Assembly: GCF_003350545.1 (NCBI RefSeq)
Contig: NZ_QQBA01000001.1
Location: 1-64,000 of the forward strand
DNA: 64,000 nt
Source: Flavobacterium glaciei
GTDB taxonomy: Bacteria; Bacteroidota; Bacteroidia; Flavobacteriales; Flavobacteriaceae
Direction: 5' to 3'
Both the position numbers and the translations under genes were made by a program. Position 1 is the first letter of the stretch; each line of letters begins with the position of its first letter. Shown here piece after piece: positions 1 through 8,563 of the stretch. The notes under the pieces are model-generated. The model ran no database searches, had not been told where the DNA came from, and saw only the letters and a program-made list of their open reading frames with translations.

Positions 1-49
1 CGCTTATAACGGATGTTTAAAATCCTGTTATAAGCGTTTCTTTATTGTC
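1..49 (+). terminator. Rho-independent terminator-like hairpin
   Basis: Bases 1-10 and 27-36 are perfect inverted repeats; a second 4-bp pairing (11-14 with 22-25) lies inside. A T-rich tract follows at 37-49. It would end a plus-strand transcript entering from outside the window. Together with the broken rplT tail just downstream, it shows that 1-116 is not ribosomal protein coding sequence. Confidence 0.6.
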
Positions 50-116
50 TAAAAAACGACTCTAATCAAAATAAGCGAAGTTTTTCAGTGCCCTCAATAT
101 ACCCTTACGTTTTCTT

Positions 117-197
117 GAATTGAACCGTAAGGTTCTTGCAGATTTAGCAAAGAACCACCCAGATGCTTTCAAAGCAATTCTTAACAAAGTAAAATAA
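117..197 (+). pseudogene. rplT: 3' fragment of ribosomal protein L20 gene
   Basis: The last 26 codons plus stop of 50S ribosomal protein L20 are visible ([15 protein letters not shown]..., ending LNKVK). L20 is normally about 114 residues and the remaining ~88 codons should occupy the bases before 117. Instead 1-116 holds a terminator hairpin and in-frame stops, with no L20-like peptide in any frame. The fragment keeps a downstream terminator (237-266). I infer a displaced 3' end, such as an integrative element leaves when it enters a gene's 3' end and restores the gene with its own copy, or a partial duplication. The intact gene would lie outside the window. Confidence 0.75.
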
Positions 198-236
198 ACG
201 TTTTATAAACTCAATTTAGATTACTTACTTATATAG

Positions 237-266
237 AAACCTCAATCGAAAGATTGGTTTTTTTTT
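237..266 (+). terminator. terminator after the rplT fragment
   Basis: A short stem (AACC...AATC paired with GATT.GGTT around a GAAA loop) is followed by nine T. It looks like the original rplT terminator still attached to the 3' fragment. Bases 267-435 hold nothing I can recognise. Confidence 0.6.
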
Positions 267-435
267 GTTTTCTGTGAGGTGTCTTTTTTTGCTAAAATAG
301 TCAATCCATAGTCTTTTAGGTAAAACCACTTTAGAATCCCTTTTTCTCACAGCTAAAGCTAAAGGCAATTCATGCTGGATGGAATTAAAGAGAAGATGCA
401 AAGACTAGATTTATCTTCAGCTCCAAATGGTATCC

Positions 436-1296
436 TCATTCCTTCAAATTGTATTTCTTAATCATATATTTAGTTATAGGCTTTAATGGTTTCTCATTTA
501 TAGGATGTAATCCGGGAGCATTAAAAAGTTCTACAACTCCATCATGTTTGTAATACCAAACAATAGGCTTATCGTTATTAAAGAAATTCAGCTTCTTATT
601 AGAATCCAATTTTTTTAACTTCATCACATTTTCATCAATAGGGATAATCTGCCCTAGTACTCCAGTATCATTTAAACATTCAACTGCGACGTAATGATTT
701 TCTTTCCACATCATGCATTCCTTTTCCGGAAAAAACAGCCCTTTTACAGTATATCCCATAAAAAACAAGGATAACAATACAGCAAAAAAAATGGTTGCTT
801 TTTTTGCTAAACTTTTATTTGTTGCTCCTGCTTTCTCGTCCGTTCTTCTTTCTTCAGAATTACTCTCTATCAATTCCTTTACTTCGACTAATGTAGAAGC
901 TTCTGATTTTCCTCTTGCATCAATTTTTCCATTAAGCAAATATTTATTATAAGGTCTTGGATTAAAATCAATAAGAATGGCTGCCAATTCAATTCTTGTT
1001 GTATTCTCAGAATCTTTTTCCCCTTTTAAAAAAGAAATTATAGGCCTAAATCTTGCAATATCATAATTTTCAATACACTTCCTTATACACTGTTCTTCTT
1101 TTAAATTAAAAAATAATTTAAATACATTTTCATCTGATTTAGACAACGAATTATCGAAAATCATTAAGCAAAGATTTCGCAATTGAGCTGGTGTAGGATT
1201 TAATAAAATACCCGAAACATCTACATATTTATTTTCTTCATATTGGCTTTTAATCGCACTCTTATACTCTTCAAAAGTAATTTTATTCATAAGCAT
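436..1296 (-). CDS. unknown single-pass membrane protein
   Basis: A 286-residue protein that I do not recognise. Residues 1-160 are soluble, charged and helical. One hydrophobic segment lies at about 165-190 (KKATIFFAVLLSLFFMGYTV), and a C-terminal domain of about 95 residues follows with several Cys, Trp and Tyr. The probable layout is N-terminal part in the cytoplasm and C-terminal part in the periplasm. Either Met1 or Met3 could be the start. It stands alone on the minus strand, between the rplT fragment and the divergent kinase module. A -7-like element lies at 1429-1436. Nothing in the sequence shows its function. Confidence 0.6.
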   Translation of the reverse strand: MLMNKITFEEYKSAIKSQYEENKYVDVSGILLNPTPAQLRNLCLMIFDNSLSKSDENVFKLFFNLKEEQCIRKCIENYDIARFRPIISFLKGEKDSENTTRIELAAILIDFNPRPYNKYLLNGKIDARGKSEASTLVEVKELIESNSEERRTDEKAGATNKSLAKKATIFFAVLLSLFFMGYTVKGLFFPEKECMMWKENHYVAVECLNDTGVLGQIIPIDENVMKLKKLDSNKKLNFFNNDKPIVWYYKHDGVVELFNAPGLHPINEKPLKPITKYMIKKYNLKE

Positions 1297-1428
1297 TTAC
1301 AGGCATTAACAAACATTAAACGGAATCTAACCGAATTACTGGAATTACCGGAATTTCTTAGAAATCAACTAACAAAGACCACATTCCTTTGCTTCAGAAT
1401 TAGTTCATGTCTTGAATTGCAATAAGGA

Positions 1429-1436
1429 CAAATGTA
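1429..1436 (-). promoter_or_regulatory. candidate -7 element TACATTTG
   Basis: On the minus strand this reads TACATTTG, a full match to the Bacteroidota -7 consensus TAnnTTTG, about 130 bases before the unknown membrane protein. No clear -33 TTTG is present at the expected distance. The remainder of 1297-1635 shows no gene, only GGAAT-type short repeats near 1320-1360. Confidence 0.35.
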
Positions 1437-1582
1437 CAAAACTAGTTCTAAAAAAAGTGTCGCTAAACAGTATAGCAAGTTTATTCGGGAAGTATAACCA
1501 AACGATTCTGTTACAGCTCACTTCACTTCCCAAAAAGCAAAACCGCAGTTCATAGATTTCACAATGATTGCTACTAGCATGA

Positions 1583-1600
1583 TTCGATTTAAATATCGAA
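1583..1600. promoter_or_regulatory. palindrome TTCGAT-N6-ATCGAA
   Basis: A perfect 6-bp dyad with 6-bp AT spacer, 36 bases before the small lipoprotein gene that opens the kinase module. Its position and symmetry suit a regulator site, but no second copy is seen in the window. Confidence 0.3.
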
Positions 1601-1635
1601 CAGGCCAAACTATGTCTAATTTTTAAAATGAAAAA

Positions 1636-1815
1636 ATGAAAAGAATAATTTTAGTATCATGCTATATCATCGTAAGCGTTGGGATGGTTTCCTGTACCAA
1701 TGATGAAATGGAAACAACTCCAAACAATAATGATAAACAAATAGTTGCAGATGTCCAAGCTGACGATATTGGTGGACAAAATGGGCAAACTCCCATTCCT
1801 CCTCCAAAACGATAA
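1636..1815 (+). CDS. small lipoprotein before the TPR kinase
   Basis: A 59-residue ORF. A hydrophobic signal (MKRIILVSCYIIVSVGMVSC) ends in a lipobox-like MVSC with Cys20. A short acidic, Asn/Gln-rich tail follows, ending in PIPPPKR. It lies 57 bases before the TPR histidine kinase on the same strand, so co-expression is likely. I know of no function. By analogy with small ORFs ahead of TPR kinases in flavobacteria it could be an accessory of the sensor, but that is inference. No RBS is evident, as usual in this phylum. Confidence 0.6.
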   Translation: MKRIILVSCYIIVSVGMVSCTNDEMETTPNNNDKQIVADVQADDIGGQNGQTPIPPPKR

Positions 1816-1872
1816 TGTAAATTGTTGATTAGACCGTTTTCATATTCTAATTAAAATCTGTATTTTCGGGAA

Positions 1873-3597
1873 ATGGTACAAAAAAAGTTACATTTCCCGA
1901 TTATCATTCTTTTACTGGCAACGTTTTATACGTTGTCCTCCTGTAAAAAGGAACAACCAAATAATAGCAAACCTAAAACCAATACTAATTATTCTGCCTA
2001 TTTAACTCTTGCAGAAAAACACATGGCAAATCAAGAAAATGATAGTGCCTTTTATTATTACAACAAATCAAAATTAGCTTGTAATGTAACTACGGATAGT
2101 GAAAAGATAATATATTCATTACTGAAAATGTCCATTATTCAACAAAATGAAGGCGATTATTCAAGTAGTGAAACTACGGCTACTGAAGCCATTTCTTTTT
2201 TCCAAAAAACCACAAATCCCTATTACAAGTGTGCTGTTTACAATATATTGGGTATCAATTATGAGAACCTATTGGATTTTGACAATGCTATTACTAATTA
2301 CAACCTAGCTTATCAAGAAGCTACAGATGAATTACAAAAAGCAATTCTTCAAAACAATGTCGCAGTTGTATATATGGACAGGCACGAATATCAGCGCGCC
2401 ATACAAACCCTTATGCCTCTGACTCTAAAAAAAGAAGTTCTTAATAATTCCGAAAACTATGCCCGAGTTCTCGATAATTTAGGCTTTTCCTACTATAAAA
2501 TAGGTAATTCAAAAAGTCTTGACCATTTAAATCAATCTTTAAAAATAAGAAAACAGATAAAAGATGACTTTGGAATGATCGCAAGTTATATGCATCTTTC
2601 AGAATTTCATAAAAAAAACAAACCCAAACCATCTAATGATTATGCACATTTAGCGTATGAAAAAGCAACTAAAATAAATAGTGTAGATGATCGCTTAAAA
2701 TCATTAGCATTATTAATAGAGAACAGCTCGGGAAATGAATCGAAAGAATTCTCCATATTACACCTGCACATCAATGACAGCATCAATAAAGTCAGACAAA
2801 AGGCCAAGAATCAATTTGCCAAAATCAAATACGATTCCAAGAAAGAGAGGGAAGAAAACCTAAATTTAAAAACGCAAAAGGCGGAAAATGCACTTCTGTT
2901 AGAACGACAAAAAAACAGAAATTTAATATTATACTTAATTATTGGAATTATAATTATGATAAGTGTAACTATATATAATTATCTAGTAGCCAAAAACAAA
3001 AGAGAAAAAATAAAAACCTCGTACGATACTGAAACTCGAATTGCTAAGAAACTTCATGATGAGTTATCGAATGATGTCTATCATACTATGGCTTTTGCGG
3101 AAACACAAGATTTATCTACCAGCCAGAATAAAGAAATATTACTAACTAATCTGGATACTATTTATTCCCGAACACGAAATATATCCCGTGAAAACAGCAC
3201 AGTAGAAACAGGAACATTATTTGTGTCTCATTTAAAAGAAATGATGTCAGGATTCAATACTGATAATGTCAATGTTTTAACAAATGGTATCGATTTGGTT
3301 GATTGGTTGGCTATAGAGAGTAATAAAAAAATTATTGTTTATCGAATACTTCAAGAATTGCTTGTCAATATGAAAAAACATAGTCAATGCAGTTTAGTTG
3401 TACTGACTTTCAAACAAAATGAAAAAAAATTACAGATAAATTATACCGATAACGGAGTTGGAACAACAATAGAACAATTAAATTCAAAAAATGGTCTTCA
3501 AAATGTGGAAAACCGTATTCAGGCTATAAAAGGAATAATTACTTTTGAAACTAAATCAAATAAAGGATTTAAAGTACAATTTATTATTCCAATATAA
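1873..3597 (+). CDS. TPR-containing sensor histidine kinase
   Basis: A 574-residue sensor. An N-terminal signal with lipobox-like LSSCKK (Cys about 24) precedes a TPR array spanning about 40-270 (for example DSAFYYYNKSKLA, DNAITNYNLAYQEA). A coiled coil covers about 300-345 and a single membrane segment about 349-372. The cytoplasmic kinase follows: HisKA_3-like H-box with His395 in AKKLHDELSND, then a HATPase domain with DNGVGT and NGLQNVENRI. TPRs outside and catalysis inside fit the flavobacterial LuxR-coupled kinases. The cognate partner is almost certainly the response regulator 12 bases downstream. The stimulus is unknown. Confidence 0.88.
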   Translation: MVQKKLHFPIIILLLATFYTLSSCKKEQPNNSKPKTNTNYSAYLTLAEKHMANQENDSAFYYYNKSKLACNVTTDSEKIIYSLLKMSIIQQNEGDYSSSETTATEAISFFQKTTNPYYKCAVYNILGINYENLLDFDNAITNYNLAYQEATDELQKAILQNNVAVVYMDRHEYQRAIQTLMPLTLKKEVLNNSENYARVLDNLGFSYYKIGNSKSLDHLNQSLKIRKQIKDDFGMIASYMHLSEFHKKNKPKPSNDYAHLAYEKATKINSVDDRLKSLALLIENSSGNESKEFSILHLHINDSINKVRQKAKNQFAKIKYDSKKEREENLNLKTQKAENALLLERQKNRNLILYLIIGIIIMISVTIYNYLVAKNKREKIKTSYDTETRIAKKLHDELSNDVYHTMAFAETQDLSTSQNKEILLTNLDTIYSRTRNISRENSTVETGTLFVSHLKEMMSGFNTDNVNVLTNGIDLVDWLAIESNKKIIVYRILQELLVNMKKHSQCSLVVLTFKQNEKKLQINYTDNGVGTTIEQLNSKNGLQNVENRIQAIKGIITFETKSNKGFKVQFIIPI

Positions 3598-3609
3598 TAA
3601 CTCAATTCA

Positions 3610-4278
3610 ATGTTCCACAAAGTTTTAATAGCCGAAGATTTAGATAGTATTAGCATAGCAGTTGTTAAAGCTTTGGAAGAAGTTTCTATATTAGAAATTC
3701 ACCATGCCAAATACTGTGATGATGCTTTTTTAAAAATAAAAAAAGCACTTCATGACAATCAGCCCTATGATTTATTAATTAGTGATTTATCATTTAAACC
3801 AGATCATAGAGAAAATAAGCTGAACTCCGGTGAAGAATTAATTGAGGCTGTAAAAAAAGTACAACCCAACATCAAAACTATTGTATTCTCTATAGAAGAC
3901 AAATCTTTTAGAATAAAATCATTATTCAATAACTTGGGAATTAATGCCTATGTATGTAAAGGAAGAGATAGCATTCCTGAGCTAAAAAAATCGATTCAAC
4001 ACCTATACAATAATGAAGAAATAAAACCATCAGCTGAAATATCTCATGCTTTAAGAGATAAGTCACTTTTTGAAATTGAATCCTATGACATTTCACTTTT
4101 AAAATCATTGTCCAAAGGCTTAACTCTGGAAGAAATTTCATCAGAATTTAAAGATTCCGGAATAATTCCAAATGGGAGCAGCAGTCTCGAAAAACGTATC
4201 AATAAATTAAAAATCTATTTCAAAGCCAATAATAATGTACACCTAATAGCTATTACAAAAGATTTAGGTTTAGTTTAA
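3610..4278 (+). CDS. response regulator with receiver and C-terminal HTH
   Basis: A 222-residue protein. A receiver domain covers 1-130 with the acidic pair E9-D10, phosphoacceptor Asp59 in LLISDLSF, and a K in VCKGRD. The C-terminal 70 residues (IESYDISLLKSLSKGLTLEEISSEF...) resemble a diverged LuxR-type HTH. It follows the TPR kinase by 12 bases and is surely its partner. The two TACGG-N4-CCGTA dyads just downstream, ahead of small genes, are candidate binding sites for it. The DNA-binding assignment is less certain than the receiver assignment. Confidence 0.82.
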   Translation: MFHKVLIAEDLDSISIAVVKALEEVSILEIHHAKYCDDAFLKIKKALHDNQPYDLLISDLSFKPDHRENKLNSGEELIEAVKKVQPNIKTIVFSIEDKSFRIKSLFNNLGINAYVCKGRDSIPELKKSIQHLYNNEEIKPSAEISHALRDKSLFEIESYDISLLKSLSKGLTLEEISSEFKDSGIIPNGSSSLEKRINKLKIYFKANNNVHLIAITKDLGLV

Positions 4279-4385
4279 AAAACTCAAAAAAAAGAAAAAA
4301 AGAAAAATTGATAAAACAATTTATGAAAATAGACAATTTCAAATCTTACAGTTGAATCTGCTCTATTTTTTAAAATAAACACCTC

Positions 4386-4405
4386 TTTTACGGTTTCCCG
4401 TAAAA
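4386..4405. promoter_or_regulatory. candidate operator, dyad TACGG-N4-CCGTA (copy 1)
   Basis: TTTTACGG and CCGTAAAA form perfect 8-bp arms around TTTC. The dyad centre lies about 63 bases before the ATG at 4459. A second copy with the same core and TC in the spacer is found at 4836-4849, about 59 bases before the ATG at 4902. Matching sequence and matching distance suggest an activator site, possibly for the adjacent response regulator. Confidence 0.5.
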
Positions 4406-4458
4406 ATATGATTTCTAAAGATATTAAGTTTGACTAATATAATTTTAAATCATATAAA

Positions 4459-4746
4459 ATGGCAGATTTTACTAGAGAAGACTTAGCATTTACTGGATAT
4501 TCACAAACAATAGATTCTAATGATATTCCTAAAACCATTGAAGTTCTTGATAAGATTTATGTTGATAAATCAGAAGAGTTGGAAGTAATTCATTTCTGTA
4601 ATCAGTTTCTAAAAAAATATAAGGTCCCTCAAACCCGAGCAAGTTTTCAAAGAGTAGAAAGTTTTTTACAACATCCCAATTTAGAACAAGAAATCTACCG
4701 AACTCAATTATTAGATTGGATTGCTAGTAATTGGATAAAAATCTAA
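4459..4746 (+). CDS. unknown small cytoplasmic protein
   Basis: A 95-residue protein with no signal peptide or membrane segment, rich in Glu, Ile and Gln. Regular amphipathic stretches (DIPKTIEVLDKIYV, ELEVIHFCNQFLKKY) suggest an all-helical fold. I do not recognise it. It sits after the response regulator in a 180-base gap that contains a 20-base dyad centred about 63 bases upstream. It therefore probably has its own promoter and may be a target of the two-component system. Confidence 0.6.
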   Translation: MADFTREDLAFTGYSQTIDSNDIPKTIEVLDKIYVDKSEELEVIHFCNQFLKKYKVPQTRASFQRVESFLQHPNLEQEIYRTQLLDWIASNWIKI

Positions 4747-4835
4747 TGCTCTTTAATTTAAATGTACTAATTCAGAATATTTAATAAGTGGCGTAACACC
4801 ATACCTTCCTAAATTATTATATTTTATTAATAGAG

Positions 4836-4849
4836 TACGGAATCCCGTA
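4836..4849. promoter_or_regulatory. candidate operator, dyad TACGG-N4-CCGTA (copy 2)
   Basis: TACGG and CCGTA flank AATC, the same core and spacer length as the copy at 4386-4405. The dyad centre is about 59 bases before the ATG of the next small gene. Confidence 0.5.
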
Positions 4850-4901
4850 AGATAATCTCTTTAATCAAAGCTACTTTTGATAATCTAAAAAAATTTAGGT
4901 C

Positions 4902-5207
4902 ATGAAGAAAAGCGAAACTAATACCTTTCAGAACGTGCAAGAAAAAAATAAAGAGGAAATAATTCTTGATAAATGGGATAAAAAAATCAAGGAATATAAT
5001 AATTATGTCAAAGAATACCTCTTACATTATAAAAAATCTCTTAAAGGTAATAGCGTTTCATTATCAAAATACCCCTACTTAAAAGTAAAATCCGAGGTCT
5101 TAAGCGAAAAACTGAATAAAGGCGTAAAAAAAGAGTTATTAACCAAAAAGCAAATTAATAAAGTTTTTAAAATTCGAGAAAAAATAGTGAATGCATGTTG
5201 TAGTTAA
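4902..5207 (+). CDS. unknown small lysine-rich protein
   Basis: A 101-residue, very basic protein (Lys/Glu/Asn-rich) with predicted helices throughout and a C-terminal CC pair. It has no signal or membrane segment. It starts about 59 bases after the second TACGG-N4-CCGTA dyad, and another small gene follows 18 bases behind its stop, so the two probably form one unit. I do not recognise it. The coding assignment rests on the clean frame and its matching spacing to the operator. Confidence 0.5.
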   Translation: MKKSETNTFQNVQEKNKEEIILDKWDKKIKEYNNYVKEYLLHYKKSLKGNSVSLSKYPYLKVKSEVLSEKLNKGVKKELLTKKQINKVFKIREKIVNACCS

Positions 5208-5225
5208 AAAACCATTTAAAAATAA

Positions 5226-5498
5226 ATGAAAAACATAATTATTCTAGGGCTATTATTATTCATAGCAACATTCGCTTATACTTCAAAAAAACAACCTGAA
5301 AAACTAAGGAATATGCAATATGACAAGGATGAAAAGTATCCAATAATCAATAGAAACAATTATACATTAAAAAAATTTGACGATCCAATAGAAAACACTT
5401 TCGACCTATCTGACGAAAAACCTCGAGTAAAACATCTTTCCAGACATCAAAAAGGAAAAATTATCTACTCCAAAAAAAATCATTATGTTTTAGAATAA
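5226..5498 (+). CDS. unknown small exported or anchored protein
   Basis: A 90-residue protein with an N-terminal hydrophobic segment (about residues 2-19, IIILGLLLFIATFAYTS), then a basic polar tail with DLSDEKPRVKHLSRHQ. The segment could be an uncleaved anchor or a signal peptide; no lipobox is seen. It follows the lysine-rich gene by 18 bases on the same strand. Function unknown. Confidence 0.5.
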   Translation: MKNIIILGLLLFIATFAYTSKKQPEKLRNMQYDKDEKYPIINRNNYTLKKFDDPIENTFDLSDEKPRVKHLSRHQKGKIIYSKKNHYVLE

Positions 5499-5584
5499 AC
5501 CCTAATTATATTTTACAGCTAATACAAAAAAAGTAAAACTATATTTTTAAATATCTCGTTTTAACTCAATAAAAAATCAAACCT

Positions 5585-5704
5585 ATGAAGTCGTCACTTT
5601 TTATTTTAAAATCTAATTTTTTATACGCTGCACATATCACAATAATTATTTTAGGTTTTATTTTTATTATTTATTTAGTATATAGTATTTGGAAAAGGAG
5701 ATAA
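5585..5704 (+). CDS. tiny membrane protein
   Basis: A 39-residue ORF starting MKSSLFILKSNF, with one strong hydrophobic stretch (about residues 17-35, ITIIILGFIFIIYLVYSIW) and a basic end KRR. Such single-helix peptides are easily overlooked. The frame is clean, the topology (basic at the inner end) is sensible, and it continues the run of small genes after the two-component system. No homologue is known to me. The remainder of 5499-5953 shows nothing else. Confidence 0.35.
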   Translation: MKSSLFILKSNFLYAAHITIIILGFIFIIYLVYSIWKRR

Positions 5705-5953
5705 AATAAAATTTCATTATTTTGATTAGTCATAGAACAAAAAAATAAAGAATAGAATTGAAAATCACAAAATATAAATTTCACAGTTATTTCACTATTT
5801 TTACAATAAAATCAGTTTTAGCATGAAAGGTAAAACCTGAATTTACTGAATATTACACTTCAATAATCATTAAATAGTGGGATACTAATAATTCATAGCC
5901 CGTAATTTCAACTATTCTTAAATTAAAAAACTTTAAAATAAAGTCCCTATAAA

Positions 5954-6757
5954 TTGAAATCTCTTTATTCTATTCTACTTTTACTTGTTTCCATTTATTG
6001 TTTTTCACAAACCAAGCTCGTTTCTTGGAATATAGAAAATCTTGGTAAATCAAAATCAGAGAAAACGATAAACTTTATCGCACAAACACTAAATGACTAT
6101 GACATTATTGCTATTCAAGAAGTTGTTGCTGGTTATGGCGGTGCCCAAGCTGTAGCCCGATTAGTTAATGAGCTCAATCGCAAAGGAGCGCAGTGGGATT
6201 ATACAATTAGTGACCCTACAAGCAGTAGTGCTTACAAAACAGAACGTTATGCTTTTATTTGGAAAACCAGTAAAATAAAAAAGATTGGTAAGGCTTGGCT
6301 CGAAAAAAAATACCATTTAGAAATTGATCGAGAGCCTTATTTTTGTACGTTTAAATATCAAAAAAAGGAATTTACCGTCGTTAATTTTCACGCTATTACA
6401 AAAAATAGACAACCTGAAACCGAGATAAAATACTTTAAATTTTTACCAAAAGAATATCCAAACTTGAATTTAATATTTGTTGGAGATTTTAATTGTCCGC
6501 AATCGCACACCGTATTCAACCCTCTGAAAACTATGGGCTATCAATCTGTTTTGTTTAACCAGAAAACATCTTTGAAAAAAGAATGTAAAAATGATAAATG
6601 TCTGGCGTCCGAATTTGACAATATGTTCTATAAAATTACAAAAATGAACATTATAAATTCAGGAATTATCCCATTTTATAAAAACTTTAGTTCATTAAAA
6701 GAAGCCCGAATAATATCTGACCATATTCCTATTTGGATTGAATTTTCTTTGAATTAA
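5954..6757 (+). CDS. secreted endonuclease/exonuclease/phosphatase-fold protein
   Basis: A 267-residue DNase I-like protein. A signal peptide covers about 1-19 (SILLLLVSIYCFSQ). Fold motifs appear in order: SWNIENLG (Asn), IAIQEV with the metal-binding Glu, FHAIT, VGDFNCPQ and SDHIPIW with the terminal Asp-His pair. All active-site motifs of the superfamily are present, so a phosphodiesterase is likely, for example scavenging extracellular nucleic acid. The start is TTG; no in-frame ATG precedes the signal peptide. It ends one base before the convergent peptidase gene. Confidence 0.85.
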   Translation: MKSLYSILLLLVSIYCFSQTKLVSWNIENLGKSKSEKTINFIAQTLNDYDIIAIQEVVAGYGGAQAVARLVNELNRKGAQWDYTISDPTSSSAYKTERYAFIWKTSKIKKIGKAWLEKKYHLEIDREPYFCTFKYQKKEFTVVNFHAITKNRQPETEIKYFKFLPKEYPNLNLIFVGDFNCPQSHTVFNPLKTMGYQSVLFNQKTSLKKECKNDKCLASEFDNMFYKITKMNIINSGIIPFYKNFSSLKEARIISDHIPIWIEFSLN

Positions 6758-6758
6758 A

Positions 6759-7601
6759 TCAATCGAAGACTTCAAATTTATCTCCGTCAAAACTGGCAAA
6801 AACCATACTGGGATGCGAGTCCTGGTGAAACATATTTCCTTTACTATCTATAGCAATTGCGCCCGCAAAACCATCGTAAGGCTTAAGTTCATTAAACGTT
6901 TTAGCAAATGCTTCTTGTAGTGTAAAACCATCAGTAACACGAGTCACAATTTTAGTTGCGGTTGCATTACTAACAATGTCCTCACCTACTCCTGTCAAAC
7001 TCACTCCACAAAAAGAATTGGCATAATTCCCCGCTACTGTGGCTGAATCAGAAATACGTCCTGGAATTTCGAATCCTTTTCCTCCTGTTGAAGTAGCTAC
7101 CGCTATCTCACCATTTGAATCCAAGGCTACACAACCCACAGTACCAGTTCCAAGTGATTTTAACTTTGCTTCGTATTCAGCTCTACGTTGAGGAGTTTCT
7201 GTAGAAAAAGGTTCAAAACCGTTTTCTCTTGCAAAATTAGTCGCTCCACTCCCACCTAAAACTCTATCTTCATATTGCATTAACAATTGAGCTACTTGAA
7301 TCGGATTTTTAACTTCTTCAATATTGATAACCCCACTCATTTTTTGCGTTACACCATCCATAACTGCAGCGCTCATTCTGATTTTTCCATCACTTTGAAT
7401 TTGGGAACCTAGTCCCGCATTAAACAATTCATCATCTTCCAAAAGCGAAACTGCATAAACAACAGTTTCCAATGAAGAATGCGTTTTCAAAAAATTGTAC
7501 GAATCCTTTACGATTTGTTCTAATGCATTTTGTTTGGCAACTTTTGTTTCGTGATTGGTGGATGATTCCGAAAAAAAACCTCCATGTATGATTATCTTCA
7601 T
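6759..7601 (-). CDS. iaaA: isoaspartyl peptidase / plant-type asparaginase
   Basis: A 280-residue Ntn hydrolase of the plant-type asparaginase family. It is made as a precursor that cuts itself before Thr154 in GTGTVGCVALD, giving alpha and beta chains; the new N-terminal Thr is the nucleophile. IIHGG at the N-terminus and the C-terminal GFAGAIAID region also fit. It has no signal peptide. It is 61 bases downstream of cyanophycinase on the same strand. Cyanophycinase releases beta-Asp-Arg dipeptides, and this enzyme is the expected dipeptidase that yields aspartate and arginine. Confidence 0.88.
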   Translation of the reverse strand: MKIIIHGGFFSESSTNHETKVAKQNALEQIVKDSYNFLKTHSSLETVVYAVSLLEDDELFNAGLGSQIQSDGKIRMSAAVMDGVTQKMSGVINIEEVKNPIQVAQLLMQYEDRVLGGSGATNFARENGFEPFSTETPQRRAEYEAKLKSLGTGTVGCVALDSNGEIAVATSTGGKGFEIPGRISDSATVAGNYANSFCGVSLTGVGEDIVSNATATKIVTRVTDGFTLQEAFAKTFNELKPYDGFAGAIAIDSKGNMFHQDSHPSMVFASFDGDKFEVFD

Positions 7602-7662
7602 AATGTAATGGGTGCAAATTCCGTATTTAGACAGTTTTCTAAATACTAAATTGCTATATTAT

Positions 7663-8535
7663 TTATACGTAGTGTGATGATTGAATGTGCATTTTATGGG
7701 TTTCGAGATTGTAAGTATCAAATTTACTCATAACATGCGTTACTAAATGTGAGATTGATATCGGCTGACCTAGTTCAACTTTTGTTAAATTAGTATCTTT
7801 TATTTCACGACCATCAACTAAAATAACCAGACCAGAACCTATAGCCTCCATTTGCATATTATTGGTAATCAACAATCCCGTATCTTCGCCAAGTCCTATC
7901 CCCAATACTCTTGGATTACCAACAACCGCTTGAAAAAGCCTTCCAATTCTTCCGCGCTGTACAAAATGGGTATCAATAATAACCCCATCTATTAAACCTA
8001 ATCCACTTGAAATTTTTACTTCACCTTTTAATAAAGCTTCAGAGCTACTGCCTTGATAAATCATATTATTAGAAGCCGCAGCTGCACCAGCTGAAGTTCC
8101 GGCATAAATAAACTCTTCATTATGGTATTTATCCAGTAAAATATCATGAAATTTTGTTCCACCAAGAATAGATGTCAATCGCAATTGATCTCCTCCGGTA
8201 AACATAACAATATCTGCTGCTTTCAGTCGTGCTAAAACTTCTTCATCCGCTGCTTGTTCCCTTCTTTCTATAGTAAGCACATCTACATTTTTAGCATTTA
8301 AATATTCAAAAGCCTTAACATATTCTGGACCTATTTCGCGTGGAATGATTGAAGCAGTTGTAATTACTTCGATTCGTGAATTTTCTTTGTGTTTTGACTC
8401 GTTTAATATCCTTTTTAAAATACCTGTTTCAAAAAAGTTTAAATTGCTAGTTGCATTTTTATCTATATCGGTTTCAGTAAAACTTCCTTTATCTACTGCA
8501 CCTCCTATTATTATTAGTTTTCCTAGTATATTCAT
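7663..8535 (-). CDS. cphB: cyanophycinase
   Basis: A 290-residue serine peptidase of family S51. The nucleophile is Ser148 in the elbow YAGTSAGAAA; the FTGGDQLRL motif near 112-120 and the DTHFVQRGR segment are typical of cyanophycinase. It has no signal, so it acts in the cytoplasm, cutting multi-L-arginyl-poly-L-aspartate into beta-Asp-Arg. It diverges from cyanophycin synthetase and is followed by the isoaspartyl dipeptidase, so synthesis and breakdown lie back to back. Length matches the intracellular bacterial enzymes. Confidence 0.92.
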   Translation of the reverse strand: MNILGKLIIIGGAVDKGSFTETDIDKNATSNLNFFETGILKRILNESKHKENSRIEVITTASIIPREIGPEYVKAFEYLNAKNVDVLTIERREQAADEEVLARLKAADIVMFTGGDQLRLTSILGGTKFHDILLDKYHNEEFIYAGTSAGAAAASNNMIYQGSSSEALLKGEVKISSGLGLIDGVIIDTHFVQRGRIGRLFQAVVGNPRVLGIGLGEDTGLLITNNMQMEAIGSGLVILVDGREIKDTNLTKVELGQPISISHLVTHVMSKFDTYNLETHKMHIQSSHYV

Positions 8536-8563
8536 TTTGTAAAAATAACTAAAAAGTTAAAAG

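Noticed and set aside
371..463. 30-codon ORF in the rplT downstream region
   Set aside because: Short, overlaps the end of the opposing gene and shows no domain or coding bias.
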